NCBI GenBank assembly: GCA_023663525.1
Contig: JAMPHF010000005.1
Location: 1-64,000, forward strand
DNA: 64,000 nt
Direction: 5' to 3'
Source: Bacteroides sp.
GTDB lineage: Bacteria > Bacteroidota > Bacteroidia > Bacteroidales > Muribaculaceae
In this document: positions 47,958 through 57,460 of the stretch, piece by piece
Layout of the letters: every line of letters begins with the position of its first letter
Numbering within the stretch: the first letter of the stretch is position 1
Notes under the pieces: model-generated
What the model saw: only the letters and a program-made list of their open reading frames with translations
What the model was told of the DNA's origin: nothing
Database searches by the model: none
Made by a program: the position numbers and the translations under genes

Positions 47958-50402
47958 TTATTTCCCTGTCAACACATAGGTCTCTCCGGCCTTGGTCGGG
48001 AGGTCATAGAGATAGGTTTTCTTCAGTTCCACGGGATTGAGCTTGGCTTCCGGGCTGATGATCGGAGTCAGACCGTCATTGACAGCAAACAGGGCATTGC
48101 TGTTCTCACCCTTGGCTGTCTTCAAACCTGCACCCTTGAGGGGAGTGAGCGTGCGCAGACGGCAGTTCCCACCTATCGTTGATTTGATTGTCACCTTATC
48201 TATTTTACCGTTTTTCCATGACATGTCAATCACGAACCCGCCACGGGCAACAAGTCCGGTAATCTCACCGTCGGGCCATACTGACGGAAGTGCGGGGAGC
48301 AGATAGATGAATCCGTCGTGACTCTGCATGAGCATCTCGGCAATACCTGCCACACATCCGAAGTTGCCGTCAATCTGGAACGGTGGATGAGCATCGAAGA
48401 AGTTGGGATATGTGCCACCTTTCTTCTTCTCGTTTCTCACGAGCGTAAGCTGATCGGTGATGAGTTTGTAGGCGTGATCGCCGTCAAGCATTCTCGCCCA
48501 GAGGCATACCTTCCATCCCATGCTCCAACCCGTCGAGGGATCGCCACGGTGGATGAGCGATGTACGCGCTGCATCGAAAAGTTCAGGTGTGCGGTAAGGA
48601 GAAATCTGATTTGAGGGGAACATGCCGTAGAGATGCGAGATGTGGCGGTGATTATCCTCGGGATCATCCCAGTCGCCCATCCATTCCTGAAGCTGACCCC
48701 ACCTGCCTATACGCATGGGCGAAATCTCCTTGACGCGTCTTTTCAGACGGTCGGCAAACTCTTGGTCAGTGTCGAGGATGGTCGATGCAGTGATGACATT
48801 GTCCCAAAGCTCAGTCACGAGCTGATTGTCCATCGTTGTTCCTGCGGAAGTGGTCGCATTGTGACCCTTGGGGGCATTCTCGGGAGAATTGCTCGGCGCA
48901 ACCACAAGCATTCCCTCCTTGGGATCATAGACCATGGTGGCATCATAGAACTCGGCCGCACCCTTCATGATGGGATAAGCCTCACGCAAAAATTCGATGT
49001 CGCCCGTGTGGAGATAGTGTTCCCAAAGGTGACGCGAGAGCCATGCGCCGCCACCCATCCACATGCCCGAAGGAGCATTGTCGATAGCTCCGGTCACACG
49101 CCAGATGTCCGTGTTGTGATGAAGCACCCAACCGGGAGCACCATACATGATTTTGGCTGTCTCGGCACCGGTCTGGCTGACTTCCTTGATGAGACGGAAA
49201 AGCGGTTCGTTGAGATGAGAGAGATTTGTGACCTCCGATGGCCAATAGTTCATTTCAAGATTGATATTGCAAGTGTACTTGCTGTCCCACGACGGAAACA
49301 TCTTGTCGTTCCATATTCCCTGGAGATTCGCTGCCTGACCGCCGGGCTGCGAGGAGCTGATGAGAAGATAACGTCCGAACTTGTAGTAGTCTGCCACCAG
49401 TTTCGCATCATTCGTCTCCTTGAAACGCTCAATGCGGATGTCGGTCGGCACGTCGGCATACTTGTCAGGTCCGAGATCGAGAGTCGAAGTCCCTGCCTGC
49501 TTCTGATAGAAGTCAACATGCTCTTTCTTTGCTTCAGCGTAGGGCTTGGTGACAGCTTTGTCGAGATATTCCTTGGCACGTGCAACCTCATCGCCGGTGA
49601 TGTCCTTATAGTCGTTGAAGTTAGTGGCTATGGAGGTGTAGATGACAGCCTCATCAGCATTCTCGACTGAAATCACACCGTCGCTTGAAGTCACGCGTCC
49701 TCCTTTGGGGACAGCCTTGACACGTCCCTGAAACTCGACCTTACCTTTGAGCCCCTCATGGTTTGAGCTGACACCGCTGAGGGTGATCTCATCGCCCTCT
49801 GATGCAATCATGACATCCGGATGAGGCGTGGTCATTGATGCATTGAAGGTAACGCTGCCGGGTTTGTCGGCTGTAATACGGGTTATGATTACCTGGTCGG
49901 GAAACGAAGCGAATGTCTCGCGGGTGAAGTTGACACCATCAACGTTATACTTCACAACCGTGCGGGCAGAGTCGAGACTGAGCTCACGGTAATAGTCCTT
50001 GTAGCGTGTATGACCGGGGAAAGTGATGCGCAGGTCGCCGAACGGCTGATATGGCATACCTTGATTGGTCTTTGACTTTACATGGGCTGTGGCCATATCC
50101 TGAGCTTCGCGATATTTGCCCTCAAACACGAGTTCACGTATCTTCGGGATCCATTCCAAAGCCTCCGGGTTGGCATTATTGTTAGGTTGTCCGGCCCATA
50201 TGGTCTCCTCGTTGAGCTGAATCTGCTCCGCACCGGGATTTCCGTAGACCATGGCTCCGAGGCGACCGTTGCCCAACGGTAATGCCTCAGTCCAGACCTG
50301 GGCCGGCTTATCATACCAAAGTTTATGTTCTTGCTGGGCCGATGCTTCGATACCCAGCATTGCAATACTTGCGATAATTAGTGATTTTGAAAGTAGTTTC
50401 AT
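47958..50402 (-). CDS. GH95 alpha-L-fucosidase / alpha-L-galactosidase
   Basis: An 814-residue exported enzyme (signal peptide 1-22). It opens with the GH95 N-terminal beta domain: [30 protein letters not shown]. The (alpha/alpha)6 catalytic barrel contains [16 protein letters not shown], whose two asparagines activate the catalytic water in GH95, and a C-terminal domain follows. Family members remove alpha-L-fucose or the closely related L-galactose. In RG-II loci a GH95 enzyme removes the L-galactose that caps side chain A. It has its own well-formed promoter. Confidence 0.93.
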   Translation of the reverse strand: MKLLSKSLIIASIAMLGIEASAQQEHKLWYDKPAQVWTEALPLGNGRLGAMVYGNPGAEQIQLNEETIWAGQPNNNANPEALEWIPKIRELVFEGKYREAQDMATAHVKSKTNQGMPYQPFGDLRITFPGHTRYKDYYRELSLDSARTVVKYNVDGVNFTRETFASFPDQVIITRITADKPGSVTFNASMTTPHPDVMIASEGDEITLSGVSSNHEGLKGKVEFQGRVKAVPKGGRVTSSDGVISVENADEAVIYTSIATNFNDYKDITGDEVARAKEYLDKAVTKPYAEAKKEHVDFYQKQAGTSTLDLGPDKYADVPTDIRIERFKETNDAKLVADYYKFGRYLLISSSQPGGQAANLQGIWNDKMFPSWDSKYTCNINLEMNYWPSEVTNLSHLNEPLFRLIKEVSQTGAETAKIMYGAPGWVLHHNTDIWRVTGAIDNAPSGMWMGGGAWLSRHLWEHYLHTGDIEFLREAYPIMKGAAEFYDATMVYDPKEGMLVVAPSNSPENAPKGHNATTSAGTTMDNQLVTELWDNVITASTILDTDQEFADRLKRRVKEISPMRIGRWGQLQEWMGDWDDPEDNHRHISHLYGMFPSNQISPYRTPELFDAARTSLIHRGDPSTGWSMGWKVCLWARMLDGDHAYKLITDQLTLVRNEKKKGGTYPNFFDAHPPFQIDGNFGCVAGIAEMLMQSHDGFIYLLPALPSVWPDGEITGLVARGGFVIDMSWKNGKIDKVTIKSTIGGNCRLRTLTPLKGAGLKTAKGENSNALFAVNDGLTPIISPEAKLNPVELKKTYLYDLPTKAGETYVLTGK

Positions 50403-50423
50403 GGATGATTATTTTTGGCATAA

Positions 50424-50455
50424 CAAAAGTAATACATTTCCACCATAACTACAAA
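50424..50455 (-). promoter_or_regulatory. Housekeeping-type promoter of the GH95 gene
   Basis: On the minus strand TTTG (50452-50455) and TACTTTTG (50424-50431) are 20 bases apart, the best TTTG-N20-TAnnTTTG match in the window. The start codon is 22 bases further. It shows that the pectin locus has an internal transcription start. Confidence 0.72.
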
Positions 50456-50663
50456 TCTTATTGTAGATTGATTAACAACTCCAAATTGACGCTAACCGTC
50501 TCAAACCCCATCTGACGGCATTAAAAAGCATATATCTTCATTTATCGACATAATCGGCTGTAATTAATTAGTGTATTTTTAACACTTATTTTTAATTTTT
50601 ATTTTCACGAGATAATGAAGACGGACAAAAACAAATGTATGTGATTTTGACACTGATATATGT

Positions 50664-50704
50664 AAATCCGCCGCAGGGACTCATGTTGTCACTGCGGCGG
50701 ATTT
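50664..50704 (-). terminator. Strong hairpin terminator after the PL1 gene
   Basis: AAATCCGCCGCAG (50664-50676) pairs perfectly with CTGCGGCGGATTT (50692-50704), 13 pairs and a 15-base loop. It ends the transcript of the pectate lyase gene. The remaining part of the 324-base gap holds the GH95 promoter, and the rest is AT-rich with no gene seen. Confidence 0.8.
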
Positions 50705-50726
50705 CAATTTCAGCTATATTGTCTGC

Positions 50727-52349
50727 TTATTCCGCAAGTTCGTTGGCATAGACTTCAATCCAAGTGTAGCCATTGCCTGAATCCTTGGCAGAATCAGATG
50801 GATCGTTGGGATTGAGACCATGCTTCTTCTCCCATGCGTCTGGCAGACCGTCGTTATCACTGTCAACGCGAGGTGTACCCTTGTACTCAGGAAGACCGCC
50901 TACCTGACGCGGGTCTGTGATGATACCCATCTTATAGGAATCGGCGGGAAGACGACGCTTCACGTAGGGGCTTGAGCTCGGATACTTATCCGCATCCTCA
51001 GCGTAGATTGCTTTTCCGGTCTTGACAGTAGTGATGATACGGTTATCCACGGCATCGCGGGCAGGTTTGGTCGCACCGGCATTGGCAAGCACATAATCGT
51101 ATGCCGGCTCAGTCTCCATTATCGTCACCTCAGCCATCGGGAAAGGAGTATCAACCTTGATTTCCGAGATGCGCTCCTCAGGCACGGGACCATTGTAGAT
51201 CTGCACACCGCCGGCCCAGTTGTCGGCTGTCACTTTGTCGTTACCCCAGACCTTGTTGCCATTGACGTATGCCTTGCCAAACTTATCCTTAAACGCCTTG
51301 TCGCGTCCGGCCTCCATCTTGACAATTCTGTGACGGATGGGCGCATCGGCGGCATTTGTCTCGGTGATCGGACCCGGCTTGAAATTATTATTGATAATGT
51401 TGAGACGGCTCGTATGGTCGCCACCGTCAACTGAACGGTTCCACCAGTTGTAGGTCACGTTGTTGATGAAATTGAAATCCTCATCCATGCCTATCGAGCA
51501 GTTGCGCGAGATGTTGGATGCGAAAAGGTTGCGGGCAAACGTACTGTTGTGGCCACCGATTGTCGCACCGAAAGCATGGTTGAACATGTCAAGAGCCTCT
51601 GAGAAAATGGAGTTCTGGATAGTGATGTTGACCGTCGGCAACTTCTCGCCCTTGCCTGTCTCCGGATTGCGGTTGTAGACATGGCGGTAGACCGACATAT
51701 TCTCATCAAGTCCCCATGAGCCTGACACATGGTCAATCATGATATTGCCCACAGCGTTTCCGCCAAGTGCATCGTCACGGAAAGCCACATCAGTGGCACC
51801 GCGACGGAAACGCATGTGACGGATGATGACATCATGCGTGTCGATAAGGAACGAATTGCCTGTGACAACCACACCGTCGCCGGGCGCAGTCTGACCGAGG
51901 ATGGTCACATAGGGGGCGCGGAGATTGATCGGTGACTTCAGCTTGATTTCACCGGCCACGTTAAAGACAATCGTGCGCGCACCACCCTTCTCACACGCCT
52001 CGCGGAGAGTGCCGGGACCGCTGTCGGCAAGAGATGTCACGACATACACCTTGCCACCACGTCCGCCGGGAGTGTATGCACCTCCACCTTCCGCTCCGGG
52101 GAAAGCCACGATGTCAGCCTTGATCAAATCCTCAGGTTTCGATGCCCAGGGACGGTACGGACGGCCCATCTCCTTCTCCTCCTTCATGATTATGGGGAGG
52201 GCTTCTGACCAAGCCTTGTCTGATGCCGCATCCCACTCAGCCTCCATGCGTGCTGCACGGGCTTTCACCGAGTCAGGGATGGTGGGATACTGAGCCGCCA
52301 TGTCCATAGAGGCAATCGCGGCCATTACTAATAATGCTGTTTTCTTCAT
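50727..52349 (-). CDS. Pectate lyase, PL1-like
   Basis: A 540-residue exported protein (signal peptide 1-19). After a helical stretch (about 20-75), AFPGAEGGGAYTPGGRGGKVYVVTSLADSG starts a right-handed parallel beta-helix. Typical pectate-lyase turns follow (IIRHMRFRRG, IMIDHVSGSWGLDEN, NITIQNSIFSEAL). The C-terminus has a calcium-loop repeat, DSDNDGLPDAWEKKHG. It would cut the de-esterified galacturonan backbone by beta-elimination. PL1 enzymes occur in RG-II loci to shorten the backbone. A strong terminator follows. Confidence 0.88.
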   Translation of the reverse strand: MKKTALLVMAAIASMDMAAQYPTIPDSVKARAARMEAEWDAASDKAWSEALPIIMKEEKEMGRPYRPWASKPEDLIKADIVAFPGAEGGGAYTPGGRGGKVYVVTSLADSGPGTLREACEKGGARTIVFNVAGEIKLKSPINLRAPYVTILGQTAPGDGVVVTGNSFLIDTHDVIIRHMRFRRGATDVAFRDDALGGNAVGNIMIDHVSGSWGLDENMSVYRHVYNRNPETGKGEKLPTVNITIQNSIFSEALDMFNHAFGATIGGHNSTFARNLFASNISRNCSIGMDEDFNFINNVTYNWWNRSVDGGDHTSRLNIINNNFKPGPITETNAADAPIRHRIVKMEAGRDKAFKDKFGKAYVNGNKVWGNDKVTADNWAGGVQIYNGPVPEERISEIKVDTPFPMAEVTIMETEPAYDYVLANAGATKPARDAVDNRIITTVKTGKAIYAEDADKYPSSSPYVKRRLPADSYKMGIITDPRQVGGLPEYKGTPRVDSDNDGLPDAWEKKHGLNPNDPSDSAKDSGNGYTWIEVYANELAE

Positions 52350-52376
52350 TTGGTATTTTTGAAATTATTCCTTTCG

Positions 52377-54992
52377 CTATTTTTGTATTCCGAACTCCTG
52401 TTGCTGCTTATCGACTTCCTCAAGCATACGGCGTCTTTCATCCTCCGAGATGGTCTCGCCACTCTTTTTGACCGAATAGGAATTTGACTTGCCGCCGATT
52501 GTCCTTTCATCACTGTAAAGAGCCGGCATTGTGGCCGGGACGCTCTCAATCACAAGTTCGGTCGGTGACGGAGCGTGGATACCGGGGGCTTCCACCCGTG
52601 CGGTAATCTTAATCTTACCGGGATTGCGGGTCGAACGTATCAGCACAGGAGCCGAACCCCATTCAACAGGTCTCGGATTGGCATGGATGGATGCATCGCC
52701 GATGATCTCACCCTCACCCTCAACTTCAAACACGATATTCTCCTTGGCGAGACGGCGCACATTGCCATTGTCATCGGTAACTTCGGCTATCACTACGATG
52801 AAGTCCGAGCCGTCGGCCACAAGCGGCTTGCCGTCATAATCGGCACGGAGCTGAAGTTTGGTCGAACGGCGCGATGGCATCTTGCGCTCAGTCGCCACGA
52901 CTTTACCGTCAATTATACCCTCGGCAACCATATTGACCTTCTGCCAGTTCTTCTGCTTGTAGCTGTAATCACGGGCTTCCCAGAAATCCCACACGTTCTC
53001 GAAAACGACAGGAGCCGAAGGCATGTGACCCTCCTGACGGACTACCGGGAGTGTCCAAGTCTTCTCGCCGTCATATATCGATAGGCGCACTGAATCACAG
53101 TTGCTGAACACGACCACATCAGGATCGGAGAACTGCGTCATCTCATGCATGATGTAGACCATCGGGCCTGACTCTGCCACAGGAAGTTCCTGCTGCGGGT
53201 CGGTCTGACTGCGCATCACATAGTAGGCATACTTTGGCTGTCGGAACGCATCATAGATACCGCCCCAATACGGATCGGGATGATAGCCTCGCTGGTGATC
53301 AAACGGATGCCACTGCGCACCACCGATAAACTTGCCTGTCGTGCGGTAAAGTCCATCGTATGTCTTGGCCAGTGAAAGAGCCTGCACTTTCATCGGCTGC
53401 TCGCCCCAACTGCGTGAAGCACGGTTGTCATTGTTATGGGCATACCAGTCATCGACATTCTCACCCCACTCGCGGGTAAAGATGTTCTGCTTAGGTGCGT
53501 CCGGCTGCTCATCGTCGCCGGGCCAGCCATAGACGATGTCATAATTTTCCTTTACGCCCGCCGAGTGTACATCGGCAGCCGCCACAGGTCGTCCGGGATA
53601 GGGATATTCATCTTTCGTTATCTGCAGTGCATCAAGTGCGAAATCCTCAGGATAGCGGGTCTCGTTGAGAATGGGTTCCCACATGAGCACCGACGGATGG
53701 TTGCGGTCACGGCGGATGATGTTGCGCGTGTTCTCATGCACACGCTCTGCAAATTGCGGATCTTTGTTCCAGTATTGCCATCCGGGGGTTGCAACAATCA
53801 CAAACAGACCAAGCTCGTCACATGCGTCCATGAATGAGGGATCCATCGGATAATGGGCCACTCGGATGATCGTATATCCCGCATCACGAAGGCGTTTTGC
53901 ATCGCGCCACTGCTGCGAATTGGGGACAGCATTGCCCACATAAGCGAAATCCTGATGACGGTTGCCACCGATGAGCTGACCGAAAGGTTTACCGTTGAGC
54001 ATGAAACCTTTCTCACCGTCAAATTCAAAATGGCGGATACCGACACGGGTCGCACCGCCGTCAATTGTCTCCTTACCTTCCTTTATGCGCGATTCGACAC
54101 GATAGAGCGACGGGGTTGACGGCGACCAAAGTTCCGGGTTGCTGACACGGATATTCTGAGCGACAGTGCGTGACTCACCTGGTTTGAGAGTGATGGGCGT
54201 ACTCACGGTCTTTACCAAACCGCCTTGCGGATTGATGAGCGATGTCTCGACAGTCACTTTACGGGATTTTTTGCCGGAGTTCGCCACATCAGTGTCGATT
54301 TTCACGTCTGCACTCTTATCGGATATATTGTCGAAATGCACAAATATACCTCCGCCTGCCACCTTGTTGGCCTCGATGGCATCGGTGATGGCTACCGGAG
54401 ATTTGGCAATCATCCAAACATCACGGTAGATGCCGCCATGATAGGCGAAATCAAGTGTCTTCTGCGGTTTTCCGGGAGGGAAACTCTTGTCGTCACTGTT
54501 ATCGGCCATGACTGCTATCACACAACTGTCGCCGGGCTGCACTCCAGCTTCTGTAAGCGATATGGTGACAGGCAGATAACCTCCGAGATGATCTTTCACC
54601 TCTTTGCCATTGACATAGAATTTCTGCTTGCCCATTATGGCCTCGAAATGGAGTGACACATCCTTACCGTCAGTGTTTTCAGGCATCACGAAATGCTTAC
54701 GATACCATGCAACGCCCTGATAATTACGACCACCACTGCCCTCTGCCGGAAGAAGCTCGACAGTGTGGGGTGTGGACACAACTTCCCACGACGAATCGTC
54801 GAGCGTCGCCGAGCCACCGTCGGTCACGTCACCAAGATGATAACGCCAACCGTTGTTAAAATCATAGACCTGCCGTCCGGAGTCATCTATCGGGAAAAAT
54901 CCCGCAACGGAAATCTCCTGAGGTGTCACTGCTTCGGCAAAAGCCACCGCAGGCAGGAGCAAGAATGAAAAGATTGTTGCTAATAGCTTCAT
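52377..54992 (-). CDS. GH2 glycosidase
   Basis: An 871-residue exported enzyme (signal peptide 1-19). It has the GH2 order: sugar-binding jelly-roll (WRYHLGDVTDGGSATLDDSSWEVVSTPHT), immunoglobulin-like domain, TIM barrel and C-terminal beta domains. The acid/base is the Glu in EPILNE (near residue 445) and the likely nucleophile is in FTREWGEN (near 510). VRIGIRHFEFDGEKGFMLNGKP-like sequence before the barrel is typical. GH2 members of RG-II loci include beta-galactosidase, beta-glucuronidase and alpha-L-arabinopyranosidase, and I cannot choose between them. It precedes PL1 by 27 bases. Confidence 0.88.
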   Translation of the reverse strand: MKLLATIFSFLLLPAVAFAEAVTPQEISVAGFFPIDDSGRQVYDFNNGWRYHLGDVTDGGSATLDDSSWEVVSTPHTVELLPAEGSGGRNYQGVAWYRKHFVMPENTDGKDVSLHFEAIMGKQKFYVNGKEVKDHLGGYLPVTISLTEAGVQPGDSCVIAVMADNSDDKSFPPGKPQKTLDFAYHGGIYRDVWMIAKSPVAITDAIEANKVAGGGIFVHFDNISDKSADVKIDTDVANSGKKSRKVTVETSLINPQGGLVKTVSTPITLKPGESRTVAQNIRVSNPELWSPSTPSLYRVESRIKEGKETIDGGATRVGIRHFEFDGEKGFMLNGKPFGQLIGGNRHQDFAYVGNAVPNSQQWRDAKRLRDAGYTIIRVAHYPMDPSFMDACDELGLFVIVATPGWQYWNKDPQFAERVHENTRNIIRRDRNHPSVLMWEPILNETRYPEDFALDALQITKDEYPYPGRPVAAADVHSAGVKENYDIVYGWPGDDEQPDAPKQNIFTREWGENVDDWYAHNNDNRASRSWGEQPMKVQALSLAKTYDGLYRTTGKFIGGAQWHPFDHQRGYHPDPYWGGIYDAFRQPKYAYYVMRSQTDPQQELPVAESGPMVYIMHEMTQFSDPDVVVFSNCDSVRLSIYDGEKTWTLPVVRQEGHMPSAPVVFENVWDFWEARDYSYKQKNWQKVNMVAEGIIDGKVVATERKMPSRRSTKLQLRADYDGKPLVADGSDFIVVIAEVTDDNGNVRRLAKENIVFEVEGEGEIIGDASIHANPRPVEWGSAPVLIRSTRNPGKIKITARVEAPGIHAPSPTELVIESVPATMPALYSDERTIGGKSNSYSVKKSGETISEDERRRMLEEVDKQQQEFGIQK

Positions 54993-55018
54993 TATGTCTT
55001 GTTTTGATTATTGTATCC

Positions 55019-57304
55019 TTATCTCATAGATTCGGGAAGCACGATGTCGGCTGTCCTCTCAACGGGAGTAACTTTCAGCTCAGTGACTTTGCCGTCCCTG
55101 AGCTCTGCTTCGACAACCGTATTGCCGGGTGCATGGAGCTTGAAGCTGATGTCGCGGTCAAGAGGCCATGCAGGGAATAGATAAATCTTATCGCCATCCG
55201 TCTGGAGCAGCATCTCCTGAAATCCTATCATAGCACTTCCGCCCCAGTTATGGTCGGGTGTCCAGTCATAGCCCGGACCGAGGAAGGCAGGGAAACGGTG
55301 CTTGCCATTGTTCCATTTCTTGGAGTTAAGGGCAAATGCCTCGTCAGTGAGACCAAGACACGCCGCCCATATATTGTCCTGCTTCCAACCTGTCGTCGAG
55401 CGGAACCGCAATGCGTCGGGGTCATAGAGGAATGTGTTGCGCGCAATGTCGAGGTCGGCACTGTCGCTGACTGTCACGCCATAGAATCGCCACGGCCACA
55501 CGGGGTAAAGCTGAGGGGTCTCGACATTGTTGATTCGCTCCCAGCTCTTGGCCGGAGCAATCATCGTATGACCGTCGAGCACACGCTGAGGGATTTCAGG
55601 AATGCGGTCATACAAGGCTGTCCACTTCGATGTCGCAGTGTCGCCCTGCTGCTTCAGATAGTCGATGTAGTCACCTGTCACACGACGTAGAGCTGCCACT
55701 GTCGATGCGGCATTGTTAGCCATTTTATAGGTCTCGCAACCCGATCCGGGAAACAGTATCAACTTACCGTCACCATCGAGGCTTTTGCTGCCGCGATGCG
55801 AGGCGAGATAGCGGTAATGTTCATCAAAAAATGTCAGAGAGCTTTCAATCAGCGGAAGATATTCGGCTATGTCTGTGCCGTTGTATCTCGCGCTCTCAAG
55901 CATCATCTGGCAGAATTCAAGCACAGTGTCCCATTCATATTCAAGCCATGCGTTGTACTCCACGCCGGGATTTGCCCATGCCGGGCGTTTTGTGCCGTAC
56001 TCCATCATGTTAGGGAGACCGAAAAGTTCTATCTGCTCCGAGAAGCATGCCCCGTCATGATTCCAATAAAACTCCGACCGAAGCTCCGCATTGTCGAGCA
56101 TACGGTTATAGAAATCAAATTGCGGTTTCATCATGTCGAAATCACCGCTCTTGAGCATCGGCCAATAGACCAGACGCTGATTTTGAGCCGTCATTGTGCC
56201 ACCGCCCCAATTACGGAAATCAGGAGTGAAAGTCTCGTCAGACTTGACATGATGCGGGTCGAACGTAAAGAGTCCGCCATTGAACTTGGTCGGCTCTTTT
56301 CCGTAAGCGTTACATCCGAGCATGTAGCGGAACAGGGTGTAGTTGCGGGCCATACGGTTGACCACGCTGTCGTTGTCCGTAGGAGAAGCTATATAGCTGC
56401 GGTCCCAGAAATTGCGCCACCATTCCCGCGACGCGCTGCAGTCGCGACGCACGTTGACACTGCGTTCTACGCTGTCAACGGCAGCGAGCCACTCTGCCGG
56501 ATTCTCTGTCTGCATGTTTTGCAGGGCTATGGTGTAGTGATGCTTCTTGGCCGGCTTCTCGCTTGTGAAATTCCACGCACGGTAATCCGTTCCGTCATAC
56601 ACTCCGTCGGTCGTGCCGGTGAAGCGCATATTGTCGCCCGACAGCCGTCCGCCCGACACGAGGTTTGCCAATGGATTCCAAAGCCGGTCCTTGACAGAAT
56701 CCATGCCCTCGCGCGTAACCGTCACATCAAAAACAGTCATCTCGGGATTATGGTGGAAGAAAGTAACACTCCCGCCATCCTCTTTAACAGAGTCGCGTGA
56801 GGTGACAAGATTTTTCGGCGAAGACCATTTCCAGGAGTTCTGCCGTCCCTCCCCTTTCTTGAACGGACGGTCGACATAACGCCAGTTCTCATAGCTCAAT
56901 TGCGGGGAAACTGGTTTAGGACTCTCCACCTCAACATGGACCACAGGACGAAACACATCAGCCCAAAGTGTAACTTTAGACCCGTTGATCATCATCTCGC
57001 AATAACCTTCCTCAAGTTTGAGCCGCTGAACAAATGGCGCGGTGGTATCACCGGGAATATGCAAGCGCACTCGTCCCTGCTTCAGCAGCGTGTTGTGTTC
57101 GTCATACGCACCGCTGCGCCCTATGTAGAAAAGCACATCACCATCCTCAGCCCAGACATTCAGACCGATGTCGCCACCACCCACCGGCATCGAAGCCGAG
57201 GAGTTATGGCTCATGCTGTCCCACACGTAATCAGCAGGAACATTGGCGGCTAACATTGATGCAGAAGCTATGAGGACTGCCGTGATTGATTCTTTAATCA
57301 TCAT
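55019..57304 (-). CDS. DUF5703-type glycosidase-like protein, activity unknown
   Basis: A 761-residue exported protein (signal peptide 1-20). The N-terminal beta domain (SASMPVGGGDIGLNVWAEDGDVLFYIGRSGAYDE) resembles the DUF5703 module and the GH95 N-terminus. From about residue 320 an (alpha/alpha)6 barrel follows (ARNYTLFRYMLGCNAYG, KFNGGLFTFDP, GGGTMTAQNQRLVYWPMLKSGDFD). This is a GH95/GH65-like clan architecture with no activity I know of. Lying inside the locus, it is a candidate for an RG-II linkage not covered by its neighbours. It is 26 bases from the GH2 gene. Confidence 0.78.
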   Translation of the reverse strand: MMIKESITAVLIASASMLAANVPADYVWDSMSHNSSASMPVGGGDIGLNVWAEDGDVLFYIGRSGAYDEHNTLLKQGRVRLHIPGDTTAPFVQRLKLEEGYCEMMINGSKVTLWADVFRPVVHVEVESPKPVSPQLSYENWRYVDRPFKKGEGRQNSWKWSSPKNLVTSRDSVKEDGGSVTFFHHNPEMTVFDVTVTREGMDSVKDRLWNPLANLVSGGRLSGDNMRFTGTTDGVYDGTDYRAWNFTSEKPAKKHHYTIALQNMQTENPAEWLAAVDSVERSVNVRRDCSASREWWRNFWDRSYIASPTDNDSVVNRMARNYTLFRYMLGCNAYGKEPTKFNGGLFTFDPHHVKSDETFTPDFRNWGGGTMTAQNQRLVYWPMLKSGDFDMMKPQFDFYNRMLDNAELRSEFYWNHDGACFSEQIELFGLPNMMEYGTKRPAWANPGVEYNAWLEYEWDTVLEFCQMMLESARYNGTDIAEYLPLIESSLTFFDEHYRYLASHRGSKSLDGDGKLILFPGSGCETYKMANNAASTVAALRRVTGDYIDYLKQQGDTATSKWTALYDRIPEIPQRVLDGHTMIAPAKSWERINNVETPQLYPVWPWRFYGVTVSDSADLDIARNTFLYDPDALRFRSTTGWKQDNIWAACLGLTDEAFALNSKKWNNGKHRFPAFLGPGYDWTPDHNWGGSAMIGFQEMLLQTDGDKIYLFPAWPLDRDISFKLHAPGNTVVEAELRDGKVTELKVTPVERTADIVLPESMR

Positions 57305-57317
57305 CTATGGTATATCA

Positions 57318-57422
57318 GATTAGGGTTTTAAAGTTTAAGGATTAGAAGATTTTCCGTAAATTTAGACATTATTTCCGTCATACGCAAAAATCTAATAAAC
57401 TTTAAACTTTAAAACCCTAATC
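57318..57422. repeat. Intergenic inverted repeat built of heptamers
   Basis: The left arm 57318-57353 and right arm 57386-57422 are complementary, perfectly over 21 bases at the outer ends (57318-57338 against 57402-57422) and imperfectly inside. The arms consist of seven-base words (TTAAAGT, TTAAGGA, TTAGAAG; opposite arm AACTTTA twice). It lies between two genes of the pectin locus on the same strand. Confidence 0.8.
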
Positions 57423-57460
57423 AGTGTATGCAAACCCGTAGAGTTTAATATTTATAAGCA

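Noticed and set aside
48633..49670. Plus-strand frame of 345 codons
   Set aside because: Antisense to the GH95 gene; composition is that of a reverse-frame shadow.
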